The notes under the pieces are model-generated. The model was not told the DNA's origin and did no database searches. It was given only the letters and a program-made list of their open reading frames with translations. Source: Acanthaster planci (lineage: Eukaryota > Echinodermata > Asteroidea > Valvatida > Acanthasteridae). From it: 64,000 nt of DNA. Shown here piece by piece: positions 55,850 through 64,000 of the stretch. The stretch lies in assembly GCF_001949145.1 (NCBI RefSeq), contig NW_019091439.1:88812-152811 (forward strand), given 5' to 3'. The stretch's first letter is position 1, and every line of letters starts with the position of its first letter. Both the position numbers and the translations under genes were made by a program.

Positions 55850-56155
55850 CCATTGCGGTACACTGCTTTTTGACCAGGTGGATAGGCACTCCCAACCATT
55901 TTGGCCAAGGGATGGGCTATTGAACCCCCCCCCCCATACACACACACACACACACATCATTCTGGACCAGGGGATAGGCTATTGAATCATCCTCCCCCAC
56001 CTTTGGACCAGGGGATTCGCTACTGAATCATCCTCCCCACCATTTTGGATCATGGGGTGGGCCATTGAACCATCCCCCACCAGGGGATAAGGTACTGAGT
56101 GATTCTCCGCACCATATTTGACCAGGGGATGGACTATTGAATAATCTCCCACCAT
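55850..56155 (+). repeat. degenerate minisatellite, about 45-55 bp unit
   Basis: Six or so variants of CCATTTTGGACCAGGGGATG followed by GGCTATTGAATCATCCTCCCC. The array includes a C-run and a (CA)n stretch near 55934-55957. Confidence 0.8.
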
Positions 56156-56576
56156 TTCGTGATAAGAAAAACGATAAAGCGGACTGTAAAGAATATTACA
56201 GACTTCCCAAATCAAAATGTATTTAATAGTTCCCCAAATAGAAAACAATTTCTTAAAAGCCAAACACGCCCTTTGGACGTGAGGTTCTGCGAGAGCGTAA
56301 TGCACACAAATGTACACATGTATGAACATCTATCCCTAGTGTCATATGGAGTCAGCACCCCCCGCCTGACAAGTCATCGCCTGTCCCCAAACAATCCCCC
56401 ATCCTCTGCCAGTTCCCAGCAGAAAGTTAACGCCACTGCAGACTACGACGTTGTGCTTGCAAAACTCACAAAAATACTGCGAGTATAGAACATGATAGTC
56501 ACCAGACTTAGTCATGTTTTGTCTGGGTATAACAAAACTGGCCGAGTGCTGACTTATTAACAATTTGTATGGCGAT

Positions 56577-56940
56577 CAAAGTTAACATTTAATCCGAGTA
56601 TATAGAGATACCTCTATTCCTAATATATAGAGATATCTATTATATGTCCTGTTTTAACAGAGATATCTATTATTTTTCCGCTCCCGCACACTGGGTCAAC
56701 GGAAAGATCATTGTAACGTAACATACAAAGTTTCACTGAGCCAGGAATTTGCGTAACTTTTCCTAATGTAAACAACCACTGACTCCAGTGGTCGAGGGCG
56801 TCGACCTGCTGACCCCGAAAGCGGAAACATAATCGAGATATCTCTATTAGAATAAAGATATATCTATTCCGTGAATAAATGTTAACTTGGCACGTCTAGG
56901 AATAGGGATATCTTTATTCCGGGATTAATTGTTAACTTTA
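56577..56940. mobile_element. about 364-bp MITE with AAAGTTAAC ends
   Basis: Left end CAAAGTTAACATTTAATCC and the complement of the right end (TAAAGTTAACAATTAATCC) are inverted repeats. They continue into AT-rich GATATCTATT-type blocks on both sides. No coding sequence. Confidence 0.75.
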
Positions 56941-56955
56941 CAAGCCCTATGGTTT

Positions 56956-56975
56956 GCAAAGTTAACATTTAATCC
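56956..56975 (+). repeat. solo end of the same MITE family
   Basis: GCAAAGTTAACATTTAATCC repeats the left terminus of the element at 56577, only 15 nt beyond its right end. It is either a second, truncated copy or a remnant of a tandem insertion. Confidence 0.6.
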
Positions 56976-57972
56976 TTGACAAATACATGTAAGTTCTCGC
57001 CCCACTCTCTATCTTCATAATATGCGAGCAGCGCAATAAATGGCCTTGGCGGCAAGAAGTGTGAGCGGGCCATTGAAAAAGGTACAGGGGTGCGACTTTA
57101 TCATTTTCTCTCAAATTTTCTGGCTTTGTTCAGTTTTTCTTCAGAGAATCCATTAAATCGTGTATGCTGTTAGTACGTGTTTACAAATGCACATGTTGGC
57201 TCCAAGAACACTAACGATGTAAACTACTGATCATGGAAGGGGGCCATACTAAGAAAGGGCGATATACGGAAGGGCTGCGTAAAGCACCGTGATCAGAATA
57301 TTGACAAGAATACAATATAAAGTTAGTGCTCTGAAACATGAATTGCCGAGCTTTCGGTAACTGAGTACCTTCTTCAGGGCAAGCAGATTCAGTTCTGAAT
57401 GAACGTAAAAAAATCCACGTTCATTCCCCTTGGATCGAAAATGACGCACTGCTTCAGTTCCTTACGCTGTAGCTGTACATCGGATGACGCTTTCCGCAGG
57501 ATGCTGACGCTTACGTCACCGAGGGTATGTGGCGGCGCACAAAAGTGCTGCGCAGCAGTGAGACCAGGTGTTTGTTGTCGCACACTGCGCAAGTGTTCTG
57601 CGAAGCGGTCACCTAGGCGACGCTTGGTCTCTCCGATGTATAGTTTTACAACAGCAACGCATGTAATGCAATAAACAACATTACTTGTAATGGGTGCGTT
57701 CGATTAGCTTCGCTAAACACACCAGTGTTACACTCAAGGGAAGCCTCAAAATGAGGCTTATCGAACGCTGCAGTGTGTTTTCCAAGGCATTCTGGGAAAA
57801 AGTCAAGTCCCCGCCTCATTCCATCATGTACGTCCATGCGCGAACAGTCCATCCGTGACGTCATTACACTCGGGCAGCCTCCAGAGACCCGCTCGCCAGC
57901 TGGGGTAGTGGTGGCTGACACCAGGGCAGGCACGAACATCACGTGATGGCTAAACGAACGCTCTCGTGGGTG

Positions 57973-58128
57973 TCAGGTCAACTCGCCTCCTGACCGACTC
58001 GCCCCTTACCGACTCGCCCGTTTCCAACTCGCCCCCTCGTAAACTCGCCCCCTGACCGACTCGCCTCTTACCAACTCGCCTCCTGGCCGACTCGCCCCTT
58101 GACTGACTCGCCCCCTGGCCGACTCGTT
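57973..58128 (+). repeat. ACTCGCCCC minisatellite, left array
   Basis: About ten copies of a short unit around CGACTCGCCCCTTAC / CAACTCGCCCCCTGGC. The same unit appears in the opposite orientation on the far side of the gap. Confidence 0.85.
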
Positions 58129-58312
58129 ATTAAAAAAACAAAAAAAAAACGGTTCTAACCAACGACGCGACACGAACGACTCACGGACGGTGATGGATAT
58201 TTGGACATCACCACTAATCACTTATCTATTCAAACGCTTCCTACGTCCACTGTCTGATTAGGTTATCTGTACATCCAACATACCCTCAGGATCAACAACT
58301 TCGAACCCTCCG

Positions 58313-58991
58313 NNNNNNNNNNNNNNNNNNNNNNNNNNNNNNNNNNNNNNNNNNNNNNNNNNNNNNNNNNNNNNNNNNNNNNNNNNNNNNNNNNNNNNNN
58401 NNNNNNNNNNNNNNNNNNNNNNNNNNNNNNNNNNNNNNNNNNNNNNNNNNNNNNNNNNNNNNNNNNNNNNNNNNNNNNNNNNNNNNNNNNNNNNNNNNNN
58501 NNNNNNNNNNNNNNNNNNNNNNNNNNNNNNNNNNNNNNNNNNNNNNNNNNNNNNNNNNNNNNNNNNNNNNNNNNNNNNNNNNNNNNNNNNNNNNNNNNNN
58601 NNNNNNNNNNNNNNNNNNNNNNNNNNNNNNNNNNNNNNNNNNNNNNNNNNNNNNNNNNNNNNNNNNNNNNNNNNNNNNNNNNNNNNNNNNNNNNNNNNNN
58701 NNNNNNNNNNNNNNNNNNNNNNNNNNNNNNNNNNNNNNNNNNNNNNNNNNNNNNNNNNNNNNNNNNNNNNNNNNNNNNNNNNNNNNNNNNNNNNNNNNNN
58801 NNNNNNNNNNNNNNNNNNNNNNNNNNNNNNNNNNNNNNNNNNNNNNNNNNNNNNNNNNNNNNNNNNNNNNNNNNNNNNNNNNNNNNNNNNNNNNNNNNNN
58901 NNNNNNNNNNNNNNNNNNNNNNNNNNNNNNNNNNNNNNNNNNNNNNNNNNNNNNNNNNNNNNNNNNNNNNNNNNNNNNNNNNNNNNNNNNN
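58313..58991. other. assembly gap (679 N)
   Basis: Run of N between two inverted minisatellite arrays. Open frames crossing it are artefacts. Confidence 0.99.
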
Positions 58992-59093
58992 GGGGGGCAA
59001 GTTGGTAAGGGGCGAGTCGGCTGGGTCAATCGGTCAGGGGGCGAGTTGGTAAGGAGCGAGCTGGTAAGGGGCGAGTCGGCCAGGGGGCGAGTT
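58992..59093 (-). repeat. ACTCGCCCC minisatellite, right array (inverted)
   Basis: Units read GGGGCGAGTCGG / GGGGCGAGTTGGTAAG, the reverse complement of the left array. Confidence 0.85.
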
Positions 59094-60197
59094 GACCTAC
59101 AATCCTCTCGTGTAAGTTTGACTTACACGTGTAAACTAATCGAACGCACCCAATGCATGTGATCCCCGCGTATTCTGTAGCTACCGCGGGGGCCGACGAC
59201 CAAAGGGCTGTTAACTATGTAGGGCAGCTGTTACATCTGGGGCGCTGACAAGGGGAATTGCTGCCTACTCGTGGCAGCGAGACAGAATCTAACCGGGAAC
59301 GTACAACCATGTCCCCGACAGAACGATCGCAAATCGAACGGGCAAATCGGGGGCTCAGTGAAAATGGAATCTGCGGCCACATCATTTCCGAGTGTACGAA
59401 AATGTTTGAGAAGAACATAACGTGCCAGGGTGTTTCGAGGGTGGTATGTGATTACGATGGGGATGCGATCACGTTGCTTGGCCCCGGTGGGCAGAGCCGT
59501 TTCGCGCGGGATTGAAAATACGGCGTTGAAGGCACCGTCTGTGATTGGTACTGCAGGTAGCTGTGGAAATCTGTGGGTTTGTAATGCCATGGAGGAAGGA
59601 ACACCCTCCATGGTAATGCACGGTTGTGCGCGTTCGCGGGCACTTGTGTCCACGTACAGATCTCGTGCGTATGGGAAAACTCACGTCTTTTTATAGAGCA
59701 CTAAAAATCCCGCTTAGATTGGTCTTTAAAAAGGTTATATGCTGCATTTTCGCCTGGCATTTCGGCCAAGGTGACCTTCGAATTCAGTTATAAAGTCAAA
59801 TATTGCAGGATCAACAGCTGCCATTAGGACACGGGAGTTTACGTTTAACAGCTACCCTACTTACCCTACCGGTAATAACCGAACATCAACGCTACTATGC
59901 AAACATGCCGAATTTAGACTCCCGTCTATTTTCAGCAACTAGAGGAAAACTAGAGGAATTCCTCCGGTCTTGGTCACGTGGACATTGGGTGATACCGCAC
60001 CAACTTCGTTCAATATACACGCACGCATAAATCTGCGTCGCTCGTAAACACGCTAAAGTCCTAAATAAATATCCCAAAGAGGTAGGATATTTAAATTATA
60101 CAACACCAGGGCTTAGATCGCGCAAGGCATGGTGGGAACCAGCATGGCGCAGCAAGGGATCGTTCCCATGAGAACGATGTTGACCAGCCCCTTGATT

Positions 60198-60366
60198 TGC
60201 ATATGCAGCAAGGTATGAGACGGTGTTGGTCATTGTCTCGCAGGAATCTGGGGAATTCCTTTCAGACATCTTGGGGGATGTGTTAAGTAACAATAGTCTG
60301 GAATGTGTATAGGGATTGGACATGTCGATGGGGTACCCCTCGGTTTCTTTTTTTGCTGGGTATATT
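60198..60366. mobile_element. about 170-bp MITE, copy B
   Basis: Same family as 7688-7860, in opposite orientation. Shared segments include GGGGGATGTGTTA, ACAATAGTCT, TGTGTATAGGGAT and GGGGTACCCCT. Imperfect inverted ends (CATATGCAGCAAGGTATGAG and TTGCTGGGTATATTG). Confidence 0.65.
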
Positions 60367-60572
60367 GATTTGTAGAGTGGCAAGAATCTTAGGTCTGGTA
60401 TCCAGACTAATTGGGTCGACAGATTTCTCGCATTGTGGTTGGCCAATGCGTAAGTTGCAAACTCTTGAAGGCGCACTATGTCAAAACCAAACTAATACCC
60501 ATGCACTCAATAATGTTGCGCACTATCCGTTGTTATAAAAATCTGTAATGTTTTTATCACGTCAAAATACGG

Positions 60573-60758
60573 CGGTGGCGCAACCGAGGGGACATTGGAA
60601 AGTCCCCACCTGTAACCCCCCCCGATTAGAGAAGAAAAATTTGGAGACAGTCCGCCTTGGTTAGTGTTTTAATTGTGACAGCACCCACTGAGTGCCCCCT
60701 ACAGAAAATGAAGGCCCCACGTGCCCCCTCCCCCTAATAAACCCTAGTTACGTCACTG
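60573..60758. mobile_element. small hAT-like MITE
   Basis: Left end CGGTGGCGCAACCGAGGGG and the complement of the right end (CAGTGACGTAACTAGGGTT) match as degenerate TIRs of the CAGTGGCGTAAC type used by hAT elements. No clear 8-bp duplication and no coding sequence. Confidence 0.5.
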
Positions 60759-60759
60759 G

Positions 60760-63300
60760 ATGATTCCTAATTATACCAATGCAACATTTTACCCTATGTA
60801 AACGGGTTTGTGGTGAACCTTCACTTTGATCTTCTGTTATCGCTGAAACCGCCATGTCCGAGAGAATGGAACATAAGGATTCTTCTGAAACCTACCGTCA
60901 AAGCCACCATGCCATCTATTATCAGTGTAGATGTAGGCCTATATGTGCATGCTTTTTTTGTTTTACATTTTGAGAAAACACATAATATTTCTGGGTCTGT
61001 TACTTAATTCTTAACTCGGCGTGTAATGCATTGCATTGTGTACATGCACATGCCAAGATTTTAAAAAACGCAATTCCACTTTGATCGACGAAAGGGAGTT
61101 TACAACTTATCAAACACGCAGGCCTTGGATTAAGGGGCGCGTAAGGAAATATATGAAATGCATATCCTAAGATTTGTCGGAAGTTGACCTTTAATAGGCC
61201 TTCTTCAGTAGTGTTGAGATGAGAAAATGTATGCAGCTAAGCCAACAAATTTGAGTGAAGAATAGCTCTTGAAACTATAAAAAAAAATACTTGTTCCATT
61301 CATTTCCGGCCTTACCTCACCCCGTTCCATCTTTTACAAATAAAAGATAAATAAACACCCCTTCGTTTGCCATGCCGAGCGATTTGGTTTTTATTGCAAT
61401 CACCCTAATTTCCCTGGGATGTATCCGCCTCGAGCAGAAGCGCCCCCTCATCGGTTGAAAAGAGCCGCGTTGGTCGAGAGTGTTCATTTTTGTTGGTGGT
61501 GATGCGACCGTGACTCGTACACACGCTTCCCTGAGAATAAAACCCGTCCTCCCCTAACAAAAAAATACAAGCAACTTGTTATATGTTCTTATCACTCAGT
61601 TTATTCAACGTCATGGATCATCAGAACATATTTTTTTATTGTAGAACTCAGTTAAAGGTGAAATATCGATTATTGATTCTTCGTGCAAGATAGTAATACC
61701 ATGCTGCTGTGAACATCTGGAATAACCTGGGGATACTACTTAGACGTGTCTCAGTTGAGGATCGTGATCTTCAACGCAAAACGATTTAGCGTATTATATA
61801 ATACCTGAATAAATCTGTTAATTTGTGCGTCGTTGGTCACGTGTCATTCATTGTAATGGAAGGCACTGAGTACATCCGTCGAAGATGCCGTTGTAGATGC
61901 GTCTGCGCAAGCAGAAGACATAGTCGCGGCTCTTTGCGCTATCACAAAATCTCGGTGATATCAATAATCATGAAACACCGTTAAATTCCGTCTTCTGTCA
62001 AAATGAGGAAATATCTGAACTCGTAAGTTATGACTTCTTCTGAATAACTTATTAGGTTATAAAACAACAAACTGTAAGACACACATGAACGCCCATTTAA
62101 GCATGAACTATATTGAAAATTTCGTGTCGCATTTTGCATCGAACTGAAGCAAACGATAAGTTGTACACAAAGTGTACAAAAGATTTATTCAGGCGTTATA
62201 TAAAGCAACTATGCAGTGGGAAGAATGATTTCATTCGGTGACAGATCGATGTTTAATTTTATATTTCACCTTATGAAATGTTATTCTTACTAGTTTTTGC
62301 ATATATACTTTTATTTGTATAAAATGATCCTTTAAGTTCAGGTTCCGAGGATGCACAAAATTCGTTAATAACAACGGTTGGATTCATTAAACTAATGTAC
62401 TATAGAGTGTTTGCAGTGTTTGCAAAGTGTTTGCAGAAAAAGAAGGTATACGTGGACTGCTCATCAACTTGTCCATTTTGCATTGGGATGACTGCCTCTG
62501 TTTCTATATATTTTGAGAAGGTTTACATAATAACTAATGGAAAGATTCTTTTCCTAATAACTGAAAGCTTAATGTGTAGGCCTACTTTAACCCCGTAAAA
62601 AATGAAGTTTTTCGATTGAAATTTTGAAATTGGTGATATTTAATCAGCTCTCCAAGCTTAACATAAGGATTCAAATATTATACACCAGGTGCTACACTCA
62701 TAAATCTTTTTTTTTCATACAGCAATCAAGTGATGATGTACACGCCTTTTATTGATTAACGAATTGAGTTCAAACGCATCAAACTGTTCGGCCTGCAATA
62801 TGATATTAAAACAACATAACGTTTCGTTTTTGTTCACATGATAATGAAAGACCATTGAATACACTTTAGACGATTGTTATAACTTTCATAACAGTCAAAT
62901 AGACAGCTTAAATCTTACTTATCTTTATACATTTTTTTGTCAATTAACTTTGTCTTTGAGTGCAACATTTTTTTTTGCCCGCATGGCGAAAAGAAAGATT
63001 TATAATGCTGCAAAAATATCACTGTCTTTTCATGACACAATGAACGGTGGACCATTCAAACTTGAATGTTATTTTGAACTGTTATGCCGGAAAGGTTGCA
63101 CAAACGGCGAAATGTGGGAAAGGATAAAATATTGGAAAAATTCTTGTGAGTGTGATTGCATTGCGCTTGCGCAAATAGACTAATCGAACTGTAGTCCGTG
63201 CCCAATTTTGCCCTTTGTCGCAACCTTCCTCTGCCTGTAACAGAGGTTCCAGTTTGGAGAATCTTTGGATTGAGTTTTCTTTTCCATGAGGACTGCTAAT
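60760..63300. other. intergenic region before the fibrinogen-domain gene
   Basis: No supportable gene. 61140-61260 on the minus strand contains CTGAAGAAGGCC...CGACAAATC, reminiscent of a Penelope-type terminal region. Short open stretches (near 62395 and 62950) lack domain or codon-bias support. Confidence 0.5.
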
Positions 63301-63337
63301 ATACAGGACCGTTCGACAATAAGATTGAGCAACATTA

Positions 63338-63343
63338 TTTATT
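63338..63343 (-). terminator. candidate poly(A) signal of the fibrinogen-domain gene
   Basis: AATAAA on the minus strand, 160 nt downstream of the stop codon of the gene at 63503-64000. Confidence 0.4.
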
Positions 63344-63502
63344 AGGCAAAATTTCCAGGGAGGGCAATTTGCCCCCCTTCTGGCCAGGCTGGTCAGTACT
63401 GACTTGTCTCAAAATTATTAAGCCACTTTTATGTACAGTCAAGGCAAACGTTTCACCACACACTTACATCAGCCTATTGTTCGTCCTCGCCATAAACCGA
63501 CC

Positions 63503-64000
63503 TTAGAACTTACGCTGGCGTATTTTCATGCTGCAACCTTTCAGAGAAACATCATAATGCCAACCGTACCATCGAATACCGTGCTGCGTAGAGCTAGGTT
63601 GCACGTAGTAATATCTGCCGTTCAATTTGGCGGTATCGACGTACTCACACTCATCGAACCACCACGCTCCCTCTGTGACCACAGCACAATTGTAGTCGGT
63701 TTCTGAATCATGGTCATTATCCTTAGTTGTAAATGCCCAATACTTGTTAAATGTCAGAGCGTCAAAAGCAGTACTGCTGCTGTTAAAGTCCCTCGTTTCT
63801 AACCGAGATCCCGAGTGTGGTGGAATAAGAAAATGTTCGTACCTTGCCCAAGCTGTGTTGTTTTCCCAGTCCTCTAGGTCTACCCGTAGCACCCACGACC
63901 CATGCGAAGTCAAACTAATCAGATTGTCATTACCAAGCCAGAACTCTCCAGACAGATTACCGAAGCCAGAATTATACTCAGATGAATTTCGGTAAAAGTC
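63503..64000 (-). CDS. fibrinogen-related domain protein, C-terminal exon (5' end beyond window)
   Basis: One open exon of 165 codons from the window edge to stop TAA (63503-63505). It covers most of a fibrinogen C-terminal globe, as in ficolins, tenascins and invertebrate FREPs. Visible hallmarks: DFYRNSSEYNSGFGNLSGEF then WLGND at residues 1-25; LRVDLEDWENNTAWARYEHF (38-57); the Ca2+ site region TTKDNDHD (91-98); the disulfide pair Cys105/Cys118 in NCAVVTEGAWWFDEC; LNGRYYY; and the C-terminal GCSMKIR strand. Such secreted domains bind carbohydrates or acetylated ligands in innate immunity or act in matrix proteins. The N-terminal part that would decide which is outside the window. No break is seen. 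Neighbouring sequence gives no paralogue, although these genes often cluster. Confidence 0.95.
   Translation of the reverse strand, partial: DFYRNSSEYNSGFGNLSGEFWLGNDNLISLTSHGSWVLRVDLEDWENNTAWARYEHFLIPPHSGSRLETRDFNSSSTAFDALTFNKYWAFTTKDNDHDSETDYNCAVVTEGAWWFDECEYVDTAKLNGRYYYVQPSSTQHGIRWYGWHYDVSLKGCSMKIRQRKF

Larger units (their letters stand above)
52511..56570. other. intergenic, repeat-derived sequence
   Basis: No coding region I can support. It includes a possible small element bounded by GGGTGCACC words (about 52832-53185, with an N at 53120), a diverged duplication (54520-55088) and a degenerate minisatellite (55850-56155). Confidence 0.6.
57692..59151. mobile_element. DNA transposon with 16-bp TIRs, inserted in the Penelope element
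   Basis: GGGTGCGTTCGATTAG (57692-57707) has its exact complement at 59136-59151. The trinucleotide AAT flanks both ends (57689-57691 and 59152-59154). Penelope coding similarity is found immediately outside both ends, which fixes the boundaries well. The interior holds inverted minisatellite arrays and the assembly gap. No transposase is seen, though 679 bases are unknown. The superfamily is not certain; a 3-bp target duplication fits few families. Confidence 0.85.
57240..59700 (-). mobile_element. Penelope-like element, 5'-truncated, split by a DNA transposon
   Basis: On the minus strand 57389-57679 encodes a GIY-YIG endonuclease domain (VYCITC, then KLYIGETKRRLGDRFAEHLR, with GMNVDF near the end). 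Downstream lies the usual Penelope tail (CTGAAGAAGG, ACCGAAAGCTCGGC) to about 57240. On the far side of an insertion, 59215-59650 encodes the region between reverse transcriptase and endonuclease (IPIVITYHPRNTLARYVLLK, PCQRPRCNSCPT). The reverse-transcriptase core is absent, so the copy is 5'-truncated near 59700. GIY-YIG-bearing Penelope elements are a known retroelement class. Confidence 0.8.

Noticed and set aside
58263-59029. 245-codon minus-strand frames
   Set aside because: They run through the N gap and are artefacts.
60096-60476. 126-codon minus-strand frame
   Set aside because: Overlaps MITE copy B and has no recognisable domain or codon bias.
1-64000. CRISPR arrays, operons, ribosome binding sites
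   Set aside because: The window is eukaryotic; the tandem repeats present are minisatellites without spacers.

Overview
This is a eukaryotic, almost certainly invertebrate deuterostome window. Echinoderm (sea-urchin-like) fits best; a hemichordate or amphioxus is not excluded. The reasons are short exons in multi-kilobase AT-rich introns, very frequent TACATGTA-type words, many MITE-like foldback elements, a Polinton fossil, a Penelope-like retroelement, and a fibrinogen-domain gene of the kind that is expanded in these animals. The species call is inference. There is one assembly gap (58313-58991) and one ambiguous base (53120).

Layout. (1) 528-8093 (+): the last ten coding exons of GCN1, the HEAT-repeat ribosome-associated activator of the eIF2alpha kinase GCN2. 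The gene begins upstream of the window. Its introns hold a hAT-like MITE, a 70-bp TTAA-flanked element, a tRNA-derived SINE and a small MITE. (2) 10475-49122 (+): a complete 13-exon LRRC74A/B-like gene of about 537 aa, with an acidic/Ser-rich N-terminus, about nine RNI-type leucine-rich repeats and two C-terminal EF-hands. All exon phases agree. Its introns are large (up to 10.5 and 8.3 kb) and repeat-rich. (3) Inside the 10.5-kb intron, from 24006 to 34471, lie a roughly 264-bp tandem duplication, a small intact two-exon ORF that I do not recognise (25419-25818; it could also be an alternative 3' end of the LRR gene), and a heavily broken, shortened Polinton (about 26440-33660) ending against an 18-bp minisatellite.

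(4) 49123-63300 has no convincing host gene. It holds a partial second copy of the LRR gene's terminal exon and 3'UTR with a near-perfect snap-back hairpin, another long palindrome, diverged duplications, a degenerate minisatellite, MITEs, and a Penelope-like element (minus strand) split by a DNA transposon whose interior carries inverted minisatellite arrays around the assembly gap. (5) 63503-64000 (-): the 3' end of a fibrinogen-related-domain gene running off the window.

The two main genes are unrelated in function as far as the sequence shows: one is translation-stress signalling, the other a probable Ca2+-binding LRR scaffold. They are simply head-to-tail neighbours with about 2.4 kb between them. 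I see no clear new multi-gene system. The best leads are the intron-nested small ORF, the snap-back duplication of the LRR gene's last exon, and the several small palindromic element families present in more than one copy.
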